Shown here: one piece after another, positions 27,251 to 35,918 of the stretch | Position numbering within the stretch: the first letter of the stretch is position 1 | Layout of the letters: each line of letters opens with the position of its first letter | Source of the DNA: Streptomyces sp. PH10-H1 | GTDB taxonomy: Bacteria > Actinomycetota > Actinomycetes > Streptomycetales > Streptomycetaceae | Length of the DNA stretch: 64,000 bases | Assembly: GCF_030063355.1 (NCBI RefSeq) | Contig: NZ_JASISZ010000020.1 | Span: 1 to 64,000 of the forward strand | Direction: 5' to 3' | The notes under the pieces: generated by a model | What the model was told of the DNA's origin: nothing | The model's input: only the letters and a program-made list of their open reading frames with translations | Database searches by the model: none | Made by a program: the position numbers and the translations under genes

Positions 27251-27973
27251 GTGTACCCCCAACAGACGGGCGGCGAGGACAGCGGCCGCGGTGTGCTGGT
27301 GTCGTTCGAGGGCATCAGCGGCACTGGCAAGAGCTATCTCGCCCGCATGGCCGCCCAGCGCCTTGACGCGCCGCTGCTGGTCGAGGAGTTCTCCCGCCGC
27401 CGTCAGCGCGGCGACCTCGGCAGCCGGATCGTCGCCGCGCTCGCGGAGGCAGCCGGCGCGGACCGGTTCCTGCGCGGCGGCTTCCCGGCCAGCGAGACGC
27501 TGCTCCTCCTCGCCGTCCAGATGCACACCTGGGAGACCGTCCGCGCCCCATTACACGACGGCCGGACCGTGCTCGAAGGGCGCAGTCTGCACTCCGTCGC
27601 CGTCTACCAGGCAGCCGCTCTCCACCCCGGCGACGACGCAGCGGCGCTCAAGAGGGCCCGCGCTCTCATGCGGGAAGCCACAGGCTGGAGGCCAGCGCCC
27701 GACATCACCGTCCTGCTCACCGATGACCTCACCACCGCACTCGACCGCGCCGAACAACGCGACGGCCGCCCCATCAGCCCCGCCGAGCGCGCCGTGCACG
27801 AGCGCTGCGCCCGCCTCTTCCAGGAGCTGGCCCAGGACGACCCCCGCGTACGGGTCGTCGACCGCGTCGCACTGCCTGACCCGGAGGCGGTCGCCGAGCG
27901 CATCGCCGACTGGATCACCGCGGCCCTCCCGCTGCCCTGGCCCACCCCTGTTCTCGAAGGAGTTTCGGCATGA
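27251..27973 (+). CDS. Thymidylate-kinase-like nucleotide kinase (copy 2)
   Basis: 240 residues from GTG 27251, with GGAAAGGAG upstream. Walker A is SFEGISGTGKSYLA, and VLEGRSLHSVAVYQ replaces the D-R signature with E-G-R. It is paralogous to the protein at 23754 (IVAALAEAAGADRFLRGGFP block). The changed signature suggests a different phosphate acceptor or donor geometry. The stop overlaps the guaB-like gene start at 27970. Confidence 0.82.
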   Translation: MYPQQTGGEDSGRGVLVSFEGISGTGKSYLARMAAQRLDAPLLVEEFSRRRQRGDLGSRIVAALAEAAGADRFLRGGFPASETLLLLAVQMHTWETVRAPLHDGRTVLEGRSLHSVAVYQAAALHPGDDAAALKRARALMREATGWRPAPDITVLLTDDLTTALDRAEQRDGRPISPAERAVHERCARLFQELAQDDPRVRVVDRVALPDPEAVAERIADWITAALPLPWPTPVLEGVSA

Positions 27974-29118
27974 CCCGCCGCCCGATCCGCTTCGCCCTCG
28001 GCTACGACGACGTCCTCCTGGTCCCGCAGCGCACCGCGGTGACCAGCCGCAAGCACACCGACGTGTCCACCATTTTGGGACCCGGCCTTGAGCTGGCCAT
28101 CCCGGTGCTTTCCGCGAACACCCCGTGGTGCACCGAGAGTTCCATGGCCGCGGCGATGGCTTTGGCGGGTGGCCTGGGCGTCCTACACCGCGCCTGCACA
28201 CCTGCCCAGCAGGTCGCGCAGCTCGATGCCGTGAAGAACAGCGTCGTCCCAAACGCGGCGCCCAAGGCCAGCATTGACCGCGAAGGCCGGCTGCGTGCGG
28301 CGGCCGCTGTGGGAGTCACCGGTGACTGGCGGGAGCGGGCTGCGATGCTCGTCGATCACGGGGTTGACGCGCTCGTTGTGGATGTCGCGCACGGGCATGC
28401 GGACTACGTCCTCGACGTGGTGTCTGCGCTGAAGAAGCGGTACCCGAGCGTGGTGGTCATCGGCGGAAACGTCGCCACTGCAGCTGGAACTCGGGACCTG
28501 ATCGATGCGGGAGCCGACACCGTCAAGGTAGGCATCGGACCGGGCGGTATCTGCACCACCCGGCTGGTAGCTGGCGCCGGTGTGCCTCAGCTGACAGCCG
28601 TCATGGACTGCGTGGAGGTTGCTGAGAACGCTCGTGTGAGCGTCATCGCCGATGGCGGAATCAAGAACTCCGGCGATCTTGTCAAGGCACTCGCGGCCGG
28701 TGCCGACGCCGGAATGCTCGGCAGCGCCCTGGCTGGTGCGGACGAGAGCCCCGCCCGTCTGGTCGAGGCCGATGGGCAGCGCTACAAGGTCTCCACCGGG
28801 TTCGTGACCTACGGGATGCAGCTGAGCTTGAAGAAGGCCCGGGGCGAGCAGGTCACCCAGGCCGAGCTCGACGAGTACCTGCCCGAGGGTGTCGAGGGCA
28901 CGCACACGGCCACCGGCACCCTGGAGCGCACCCTGCACCCGTTCCTGGCCGGGCTGCGCTCGGGCATGTCGTACTCAGGCGCCTCCACCCTCGAACAGCT
29001 GCGGCAGCGGGCCGAGTTCGTGCAGATCAGCCCGGCGGGCGTCGCCGAGAGCCGTCCGCACGCGCTGGGCCGCAGCCAGCAGCTCCCGCTCGACTACCGC
29101 GCCAAGGCCGCACGGTGA
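27970..29118 (+). CDS. IMP dehydrogenase/GMP reductase family enzyme (GuaB-like, no CBS domains)
   Basis: 382 residues, a TIM barrel without the CBS insert. Key blocks are [27 protein letters not shown], the flavin/NAD-independent nucleotide site [18 protein letters not shown] with catalytic C195, and [17 protein letters not shown]. The family oxidises IMP or reductively deaminates GMP. In toyocamycin biosynthesis the GMP-reductase homologue ToyE is proposed to act on the preQ0 nucleotide. A matching role here is the best inference. Self-resistance IMPDH is an alternative. Confidence 0.9.
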   Translation: MTRRPIRFALGYDDVLLVPQRTAVTSRKHTDVSTILGPGLELAIPVLSANTPWCTESSMAAAMALAGGLGVLHRACTPAQQVAQLDAVKNSVVPNAAPKASIDREGRLRAAAAVGVTGDWRERAAMLVDHGVDALVVDVAHGHADYVLDVVSALKKRYPSVVVIGGNVATAAGTRDLIDAGADTVKVGIGPGGICTTRLVAGAGVPQLTAVMDCVEVAENARVSVIADGGIKNSGDLVKALAAGADAGMLGSALAGADESPARLVEADGQRYKVSTGFVTYGMQLSLKKARGEQVTQAELDEYLPEGVEGTHTATGTLERTLHPFLAGLRSGMSYSGASTLEQLRQRAEFVQISPAGVAESRPHALGRSQQLPLDYRAKAAR

Positions 29119-29155
29119 ACCGTGCAGTACAGCCTGCGCGCTTGCGGGCCGTCGG

Positions 29156-29650
29156 TCAGCGCGCCGCGGCTTCGGCGATCCGTCCGAACAGGTCCTTGGC
29201 CTGGATCCGCAGGTCCTCAGCAATGTCGCCCTGCTCGGCGACGTCGGCGGCGGTGAACCAGCGGACCTCGTGGGCCGGCTCCCCGACCGGGGCATCGCCC
29301 TCGGCGACGGCGAGGAAGAGGTGGTCGGTGTGGACGTGCGGCTGCCGGGTGTGGTTGTCCGGGTGCACGTCCAGCTCCTGGACCCACCACGGGGCGGGCA
29401 CCAGGGGGTGCGGCGCCCCGGCGGGCAGCCGGCTGGACGGGCCCGTCACCAGCCGCGCCTGCCAGCCGGTCTCCTCGACGATCTCCCGCACCGCCGCCTC
29501 GGCCGCGTTCTCGAAGTTCTCGACGTGGCCGCCGGGCAGCATCCAGCACTCCAGCCGCGGGTGCCAGATCAGCCCGAGCCGCCAGCCGTCCTCCATCAGG
29601 CGAAAGACGAACGAGCTGGCCGTGGACTCCTTGATCTTCGTGTCGCTCAT
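29156..29650 (-). CDS. Nudix hydrolase
   Basis: 164 residues from ATG 29650. The Nudix box G-x5-E-x7-REUxEExGU is complete in GGHVENFENAAEAAVREIVEE followed by TGW. It hydrolyses a nucleoside diphosphate linked to another moiety; the substrate is unknown. It is the only minus-strand gene inside the cluster, ending 38 bases from the convergent guaB-like stop. Sanitation of modified nucleotides would fit. Confidence 0.9.
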   Translation of the reverse strand: MSDTKIKESTASSFVFRLMEDGWRLGLIWHPRLECWMLPGGHVENFENAAEAAVREIVEETGWQARLVTGPSSRLPAGAPHPLVPAPWWVQELDVHPDNHTRQPHVHTDHLFLAVAEGDAPVGEPAHEVRWFTAADVAEQGDIAEDLRIQAKDLFGRIAEAAAR

Positions 29651-29815
29651 GTGCGGGGGCAATCCCATCGCTCGATCCCGTACGGCCACGCCGGCAGCCG
29701 TTCATCCGGCCGCCGAGCCTCCCACATCCGCCCCCGGACCAAGACGCATTCACGCCACATTCCCCCGCACGCGCCGACGGCACGGACGCGGCACGACACA
29801 CGGAGGCATCTGACG

Positions 29816-30808
29816 ATGGACACCGCATGGAGGGACCGCGTGGTCCAGGACTACGAGATCTCCCGTCCGGCAAGCACCCGCCTCGAGTTCGGCCTCTACA
29901 CCACCTCGCTGATCGCCTGGCCCGCCGTCTGGATGGACGACCCCACGCCCTACGGGGTACTGCGGCGTCCCGGCATCGTCGACATCGACCAGGCCGTCCA
30001 CGAGGAACTGATGCAGCGACTGGCCGCTCACCTCTCCGACCCCGCCCGGGCGCAGGCGGTCGTGACGCGAGCGGTCGGCCATCGCGAACGCGCGGCCGCC
30101 ACGCTCGCCCGCGCCGAACGCGCCCTCACCAATGCCCCCACGGCGAAGGCCGGCACCGCGCTGGCTGAGGCAACGGCGGCGTTCTTACCGGTCATGTCGA
30201 CGCACATCGTGAACTGGCTCCTACCCGAAGCGCAGTGGATGTCCTTCCTCGCCCGGCTGTTCGACGACAAGGACCGGGCGCGGGCGTGCATGCTCGCCCT
30301 GTCCACGCCCGCTCAGACCGGGCATCTCCTGGCCGCGCACCAAGATGTCGTTGAGGCCGCTCTGGCCGTGCAGGGCGGAGCGGAATTGGCGAGCACCTCC
30401 AGTGGCCTCGCGGCCCGGATCGGCACGCTCTACGGCGCGGGCACACCGGCCGCCCGCGCCATGCCCTACGAAGACCCCGCCCAGATCGCCGCCCTCGTGC
30501 TCGCGCTGGCCGACAGTCCCGACCCCGAGGCCGAGTTCCGGCAGATTGCCCTCGCCCGCGAGCGGACCGCCAAGCTGCGGGAGGCGTGGGAAACGGCTGC
30601 GCTGCTGGCCGCCGCCGGTGATCCTGGCGCCGTCGCCTGCGTGCGATCCATCGTGACGATCCTGTCCTGGGCCTGCGACAGCGAGGAGCGTCGCAAGGTC
30701 CTGCGCCACTCCTACCTCTCGGTGGTCCGTCGCTGGTGTCTGGACGCGGACCGCGACCCGGCCGCGGTGACACTTCCCGACCTTCTGACTGCCGGAGCGG
30801 CCTCGTGA
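29816..30808 (+). CDS. Hypothetical helical partner of the PEP-utilising enzyme
   Basis: 330 residues from ATG 29816, with GGAGG nine bases upstream. It is almost all-helical (VHEELMQRLAAHLSDPARAQ, IVTILSWACDSEERRKVLRH) with no catalytic motif that I recognise. Its stop overlaps the GTG start of the PEP-synthase-like gene by four bases, implying a shared complex or pathway. It could be a substrate-binding or helical accessory domain of the phosphotransferase. Confidence 0.7.
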   Translation: MDTAWRDRVVQDYEISRPASTRLEFGLYTTSLIAWPAVWMDDPTPYGVLRRPGIVDIDQAVHEELMQRLAAHLSDPARAQAVVTRAVGHRERAAATLARAERALTNAPTAKAGTALAEATAAFLPVMSTHIVNWLLPEAQWMSFLARLFDDKDRARACMLALSTPAQTGHLLAAHQDVVEAALAVQGGAELASTSSGLAARIGTLYGAGTPAARAMPYEDPAQIAALVLALADSPDPEAEFRQIALARERTAKLREAWETAALLAAAGDPGAVACVRSIVTILSWACDSEERRKVLRHSYLSVVRRWCLDADRDPAAVTLPDLLTAGAAS

Positions 30809-32421
30809 CCATACTGACCGGCCTCACGGCCTGTGCTCCGTCCCATGCCGGCGCCAAGGCGGCCGTCCTCGGCCGCCTTCAGAGCTCTGGACTGCCGGTG
30901 CCGGACAGCGTCGTCATCCCCGTGGGCGTCGCGGACCGCGATCTGCCCGGCGCCGCGGGGCAGGTACTGGCCTGGGCCCAGCACCGCGCCCCGTACGGAG
31001 TGATCGCCCGCTCTTCCGCGCCCGGCGAGGACGGCGTCACCTCCTCCTTCGCCGGCCTGTACGACTCGGTGGTCGCCCCCTCCACCGCGGGACAGGTCCT
31101 GGCGGCGCTGCGGCAGGTCCGCGCCTCCGCGCGCGCCCCGGGCGTCGCCGAGTTCGCCGCCGCGCGCGGCCTGCGCCCGGACGACGAGCTCGCCGTGCTC
31201 GTGCAGCCCGTTCTGCGGCCCGCCGCCGCCGGTGTCCTGGCCGCCCAAGTGGCCGACGGACGCTGTGCGCGCTGGCGGATCGAGGCGGTACGCGGACTGG
31301 CCGAGCAGCTGGTCAGCGGCGTACTGACCGGGGAGACCCACTGCGGCCGCGGACCGGTCACCGAATCCGTTGCCCGCTCCGGGCAGCCGTTCATCCATCT
31401 GCCCGGCACCTCGCAGGAGCTCGACCTGCCGCCCGGCGAGTGGATCACCGTGCCGGCCGCCGGCACCGCTGCGGCCCGCGCGAAGGTCGCCGGCTCGGCC
31501 TCCGGGGTGGTGCACCTGCGCACGCCCGCCGAGTGGGCGGACACACCGGTCCTCGCCGAGCAGCAGCGCGAGGAGCTACTGGACCTCGCCGCCCGCGCGG
31601 CCCAGGCCCTCGGCCTGGAACAGATCGACATGGAATGGGCCGTGACCGACGAGGGGCCGGTCGTTGTGCAGGCCCGGCCGCTGACCCAGCCGATCCGTGA
31701 TGCTGCTCCTCCCGAGCCGCCGGCGGGCGGCTGGGCGGGCCTGGCCGGCGTCGCCGGCATCGCGACCGGCCCAGCCGCCCGCCTCGGGCCCGATCCTGCG
31801 CCGGACGGCGCTGTACTGCTGTGCGGCGCCCTCGGCCCCGAAGCTGCGGCCGCTCTCCTACGTGGTCCTGCCGCCGTGGTGTCGAGTACCGGCGGACCGC
31901 TGTCGCACACCGCGATCATCGCGCGTGAGCTCGGCATCCCGTGTGTCACCAACGTGCCCGAAGCCGTAACCCGGATCCCGGCAGGCATGGTCATCGAGGT
32001 GGACGGAACGGCCGGCACCGTCCGCCCCGCCCCCACGGTCCCATCCCCGCGCTGGGAGAGCGGGCCGGAGTCCTACAGCGACGCCGCCGTCCTGACCAAC
32101 CGCATTCCCGATACCCGGCCCGTCGACGGGCGGGCCGCCACGCTCGTCCTCCACGACCCGCACTCCGCGGACCTAGGCGTCCTGGTCCGCGCGGTGACCA
32201 CCGCGTCCCTCTCCGCCGCTCCCCTGGGCATCCTGCTGCCCGACGGCGTGCCGCCCTGCCCGGTGCTGATCACCCGGTATCCCGGCTTCGTGCTCCGCAC
32301 CGTCCACGGTCTCGCCCTGCTGTGGCCGCAGCCGACCGGAGCCCTGCCCCGCCGTGTAGTGACCCTCGACAGCGACAACAACGTGATCTTCGAACGACCC
32401 CTCAACAGGAGCGCCTCGTGA
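30805..32421 (+). CDS. PEP-synthase/rifampicin-phosphotransferase-like enzyme
   Basis: 538 residues from GTG 30805. The N-terminal ATP-grasp part has the family block GVIARSSAPGEDGVTSSFAG and VLVQPVLRPAAAGVLAAQV, with the distal strand DMEWAVTDEGPVVVQARPL. The phosphohistidine domain carries STGGPLSHTAIIARELGIP with the swivelling histidine. It lacks the C-terminal PEP/pyruvate barrel, so it resembles RPH-type ATP-dependent phosphotransferases. I infer phosphorylation of a sugar or nucleoside intermediate, or antibiotic inactivation. Confidence 0.88.
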   Translation: MTILTGLTACAPSHAGAKAAVLGRLQSSGLPVPDSVVIPVGVADRDLPGAAGQVLAWAQHRAPYGVIARSSAPGEDGVTSSFAGLYDSVVAPSTAGQVLAALRQVRASARAPGVAEFAAARGLRPDDELAVLVQPVLRPAAAGVLAAQVADGRCARWRIEAVRGLAEQLVSGVLTGETHCGRGPVTESVARSGQPFIHLPGTSQELDLPPGEWITVPAAGTAAARAKVAGSASGVVHLRTPAEWADTPVLAEQQREELLDLAARAAQALGLEQIDMEWAVTDEGPVVVQARPLTQPIRDAAPPEPPAGGWAGLAGVAGIATGPAARLGPDPAPDGAVLLCGALGPEAAAALLRGPAAVVSSTGGPLSHTAIIARELGIPCVTNVPEAVTRIPAGMVIEVDGTAGTVRPAPTVPSPRWESGPESYSDAAVLTNRIPDTRPVDGRAATLVLHDPHSADLGVLVRAVTTASLSAAPLGILLPDGVPPCPVLITRYPGFVLRTVHGLALLWPQPTGALPRRVVTLDSDNNVIFERPLNRSAS

Positions 32422-33092
32422 CCCGACCCCCCGCCACCGACCCGCAAGCGCCTACCCAGGCCGGCGACCGCTACGCCGCTGTGATCTTCGACTTCGGCGG
32501 TGTGCTGACCAAACCGATGGACGACACCGCGCGCTGCTTCGCACGCGAGGTCGGCCTGCCGGACGACGCCTACCGTCAAGCCGTCGCCGTCCATCCCACC
32601 GGCCGTCAGCTCTACGCGCAGCTGGAACGCGGCCAGATCTCCCAGGAGGAGTGGAACACCGGCATCGCCGCGCTGCTCGGCATCGACGGCACCAACCTCA
32701 TGGGCCGGGCTCTGGCGACCCTGCGCCCGGAGGAGAGCGTGGTCGCCGCGGCGGCAGCCATCCGGGCGACAGGTCTGCGTACGGCCATCCTGTCCAACTC
32801 CATGGGCCTGGCCCCGCATAACCCGTACACGCCCTGGGCTCTGGAAACCTGTCATGACGTCGTCGTCCTCTCCGAGCAACACCGCCTACGCAAGCCGGAA
32901 CGGGAGATCTACGAACTGACCCTGGACCTGCTCGGCCTTCCGGGATCGGCGTGCATCTTCGTCGACGACAACTCGGTCAACCTCGTGCCGGCCCGAGAAC
33001 TCGGAATGACCACCATCCACGCGATCGATCCAGCCAGCACCGTCTCCCAGCTCCGCGAGCTCATCCCCTGCCAGCGGGTGTCGGGCCCCTGA
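32418..33092 (+). CDS. HAD-superfamily hydrolase
   Basis: 224 residues from GTG 32418. Motif I is VIFDFGGVLT (the second Asp is replaced by Gly, as in many HAD hydrolases), motif II is AILSNSMG, motif III Lys is RKPEREIY and motif IV is CIFVDDN. It probably removes a phosphate from a nucleotide or sugar phosphate. ToyI is the corresponding HAD protein in the toyocamycin cluster. It is the last gene of the rightward run. Confidence 0.88.
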   Translation: MTRPPATDPQAPTQAGDRYAAVIFDFGGVLTKPMDDTARCFAREVGLPDDAYRQAVAVHPTGRQLYAQLERGQISQEEWNTGIAALLGIDGTNLMGRALATLRPEESVVAAAAAIRATGLRTAILSNSMGLAPHNPYTPWALETCHDVVVLSEQHRLRKPEREIYELTLDLLGLPGSACIFVDDNSVNLVPARELGMTTIHAIDPASTVSQLRELIPCQRVSGP

Positions 33093-33244
33093 TGGTGGAC
33101 CTCGAGTTCTGCGAGGTGTACGGGGCCGACGTCACGGCCTGGGCCGGATACCCACTCCTCGCCGGCCGCCGACGGCGTTTCGGCCAACACCGGTTCATGC
33201 GGGACTGCTTACGGGACAAGGGCCCGTGTTGTGACCGAGGATCG

Positions 33245-33440
33245 TAGTTGGCGGATCATGCCCGCTTCGATGCAGGTCACGGGCTTGCAGAGGAAGCCAG
33301 TTGGCGGATCTTGAGGGTGATAGTTGGCGGATCATGCCACCGCCATCTCCGAGCACGAGGGCATCGCCGCAGGTGAGCGCGTTGGATGTCGATCGCGCAT
33401 CAAGGTCCGCCATCTACTTTGCTCGTCCGCCATCTATGAA
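33245..33440. repeat. Clustered inverted and direct repeats, possible IS21-like remnant ends
   Basis: TAGTTGGCGGATCATGCC occurs at 33245-33262 and 33321-33338, with a shorter copy (AGTTGGCGGATC) at 33299-33310. On the right, TCCGCCATCTA occurs twice in the opposite orientation, about 20 bases apart, near 33408-33440. Its complement TAGATGGCGGA differs from the left unit at one base. Multiple terminal repeats facing each other are typical of IS21-family ends. No transposase lies between them, so this would be a deletion remnant or MITE. Confidence 0.5.
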
Positions 33441-33581
33441 TCTCGGTCGCACGTGTATCGCGCACCTTTCAACAACCGCATGGATCCGAGACTTCATCCT
33501 CGGCCGAAAGACACGTGTTCGAAATCTCGGCTAGGTCGTTGAACCCGACGATGCCGCCACGACCGCTAGGAAGGAGCGCCG

Positions 33582-33788
33582 TTGACACGCACCGGACTCC
33601 GTCGCGATGTCCCGCACAAGGAGATTCTCGTGTCCCGATCGTCATCGACCGCATCTCTATCTCTGTCGAATGGGAAGGGTCTCGCGGTCCCGGGCGACGG
33701 GAGACCGCGACTCGCTGGTTCTCGTACTGGGAGTGGGCGACGCGTCAACTCCTGCTACGTAGCGTCGGACCGTGGGGGGCGCTCATGA
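33582..33788 (+). CDS. Small Ser/Gly-rich ORF coupled to the ABC transporter
   Basis: The frame opens at TTG 33582 behind AAGGAG (68 aa). A GTG at 33630 also has AAGGAG six bases upstream and gives 52 aa (VSRSSSTASLSLSNGKGLAV...). Its TGA overlaps the transporter ATG as ATGA (33785-33788). It is Ser/Gly/Arg-rich with one Cys (VNSCYVAS). A leader or peptide precursor exported by the transporter is possible. The alternative is that the transporter frame extends upstream and this ORF is spurious. Confidence 0.35.
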   Translation: MTRTGLRRDVPHKEILVSRSSSTASLSLSNGKGLAVPGDGRPRLAGSRTGSGRRVNSCYVASDRGGRS

Positions 33789-35785
33789 GGTGGCCGCGCA
33801 CCAGTAGGCACTCGGGTCAGCCCTCATCGCCGCCAGAGCAGCTGCTGTTCGGCGGTCGCCTGAAATGGGCGTCGGGGTGGACGAAGCACGAGGGCGCCCG
33901 GCTCGATGCCACGTTCTGGAGCATCCTGCGTCAGATCCCACACCTGGTCGCCTATACCATCGCCCTGGCCTGGCGTGCTGACCGAGGCGCCCTCATCACC
34001 GTAGCCATCGCCCAAATCGGCCAAGCAGCGGCCGCCACGTTCGGGTTGCTAGCCACCAACCGCGTCCTGATCAGCCTGTTCGCCGCCGGACCCACCGCCG
34101 ACCGAATCAGCTCCGCCCTGCCCTCCCTACTGTGGGTGGGCGGAGCCAGCGCCGTGGCCGCGACCCTGCGCGCCATCTCCGCCGGGGCCGCCGGCCAGCT
34201 CGAGCCCAAAGTCGAGCGAATCGCCGTCCTGACCATGCTGACCCCCGTCATCAGGGTCGAAATGGAGCATCTCGAGCTCGCGGACTTCCACAAGGTCCTG
34301 GAATCCGGGCAGCACGGGCAGCTCGCAGCCCGCCGGCTCATCCAGCACAGCCTCGGAATCGCCGAGGCCCTCATGGCGCTGATCGCCGCCAGCGGAGTCC
34401 TGCTCATCCTCCATCCCATCCTGCTTCCACTGCTGGTCGCGGTAGTGATCCCGAAGGCATGGGGATCCATCCGCGCCGCCCGCCGCTCCTACGAATCAGT
34501 ACAGGTGTGGCTCGACCATTTCCGCCAACAGGCCGAACTGCGCAGCCTGCTGATCTCCCAGAGCGCCGGGCCTGAACTCAAAGTCCATGGCGCCGGCCCC
34601 TTCCTGCTGGAGAACTTCGACCGCATGGGCGTGGAAGCCTCCACCGAGCAATCCCAGCTCGCCCGCCAGGAGGCCCGAACCGAGCTCCTCACCTCCGCCC
34701 TATCCGGTTTTACCTCAGCACTCACCTATGCCGTGCTGGCCTGGCTGCTCACCCACGGACACATGCCGCTTGCCTCCGGTGCCACCGCGGCGCTCGCGCT
34801 GACCAGCGGCACCGCGGGGCTGCGACGCCTTGTCACCAGCATCAACCAGCTTTACGAGCAATCGCTGTTCATGACGGACCTGATCAAAGCCGGTGACGAG
34901 GCCAGGCGATGGGCCATCCCCTCCGGAGGCATCCCGGTACCCCAACCGCCGCACGAGATCAAGTTCGACAACGTGTCCTTCACGTACTCGGGCCGCGACA
35001 CCGCGGCGTTGAAATCCGTGTCCCTGACCATTCGACGAGGGCAGATCATTGCCCTCGTCGGACCGAACGGAAGCGGGAAAACCACCCTGAGCAAGCTCCT
35101 GGCGGGCCTGTACCTGCCGTCAGAGGGGCAGGTGTCCTGGGACGGTACCGACCTGCGTGAGCTGGACCGCGATGATGTCTTCGACCAGGTCGCGCTCGTC
35201 CTGCAGGACTACGAAAGGTGGCCTTTCACCGCCCTCGCTAATGTAGCCATCAGCCGGCCGTCGCACATTCACGACCGCGACCGTCTCGACCAGGCGGCAG
35301 ACCTCGCCAAGGCGGGGCCCGTCATCAACGAGCTGCCCCGCGGCTGGGGCACGCTCTGCAGCAAGAACTACGAGAACGGGGTAGCCCTGTCCGGCGGACA
35401 GTGGCAGCGCATCGCTCTGGCCCGCGCCTACTACCGGCAGGCCGCCATCCTCATCTGCGACGAACCCACATCGAGCATGGACCCGGCGGCGGAGATCGCC
35501 GCGTTCCAGCAGATCCGAGACCTCGCACGCGCAGGCCAGACGGTCATCCTGGTCACCCACCGGCTCCACAGCGTCAAGGACGCCGACACCATCTACGTCA
35601 TGGAAGATGGCCGAATCGTCGAGGCCGGTGACTTCAACTCGCTGATGTCACCCAACCCGGATCAGCCAGGCCACTTCCGGACGTCCTTCATGCTCCAGTC
35701 CGAGCAGTACCACCTGGGTGAGCTCGCCATCCCCACCCAGGGCAATCACGGCCTGGCACTGGACGACGCCAAAGAAGTCACGTAG
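33785..35785 (+). CDS. ABC exporter, fused membrane and ATPase domains
   Basis: 666 residues if it starts at ATG 33785. Four to six hydrophobic segments lie between residues about 60 and 360. The nucleotide-binding domain starts near residue 395: Walker A ALVGPNGSGKTTLSKLLAG, Q loop LVLQDYERW, signature LSGGQWQRIALARA, Walker B AAILICDEPTSSMD and switch His VTHRLHS. This is a half-transporter that should dimerise, and it probably exports a small molecule or peptide. Its position after the 7-deazaguanine cluster makes product export plausible. The ATP-binding site is intact. Confidence 0.9.
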   Translation: MRWPRTSRHSGQPSSPPEQLLFGGRLKWASGWTKHEGARLDATFWSILRQIPHLVAYTIALAWRADRGALITVAIAQIGQAAAATFGLLATNRVLISLFAAGPTADRISSALPSLLWVGGASAVAATLRAISAGAAGQLEPKVERIAVLTMLTPVIRVEMEHLELADFHKVLESGQHGQLAARRLIQHSLGIAEALMALIAASGVLLILHPILLPLLVAVVIPKAWGSIRAARRSYESVQVWLDHFRQQAELRSLLISQSAGPELKVHGAGPFLLENFDRMGVEASTEQSQLARQEARTELLTSALSGFTSALTYAVLAWLLTHGHMPLASGATAALALTSGTAGLRRLVTSINQLYEQSLFMTDLIKAGDEARRWAIPSGGIPVPQPPHEIKFDNVSFTYSGRDTAALKSVSLTIRRGQIIALVGPNGSGKTTLSKLLAGLYLPSEGQVSWDGTDLRELDRDDVFDQVALVLQDYERWPFTALANVAISRPSHIHDRDRLDQAADLAKAGPVINELPRGWGTLCSKNYENGVALSGGQWQRIALARAYYRQAAILICDEPTSSMDPAAEIAAFQQIRDLARAGQTVILVTHRLHSVKDADTIYVMEDGRIVEAGDFNSLMSPNPDQPGHFRTSFMLQSEQYHLGELAIPTQGNHGLALDDAKEVT

Positions 35786-35918
35786 CCGAGAGCTCGGCTC
35801 TGCCTGTTTCACCCACCTGTGCCACCCGGAAAGGACGGCCCCCTTCTGCGGCATCATCGGAGCGTCAACACTTCGACGCCCGACCTGGTCGCCCCACGCG
35901 GGCGCCTCTGAAAGCTGC

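Noticed and set aside
17393..33092. 7-deazaguanine DNA modification (dpd-type) island
   Set aside because: No TGT/DpdA homologue, helicase or restriction-type partner was found in the window. Sugar and nucleotide tailoring genes dominate instead. A gene outside the window could change this.
33245..33440. CRISPR array
   Set aside because: The repeats are few, unevenly spaced, in both orientations and without cas genes; they look like IS-end repeats.
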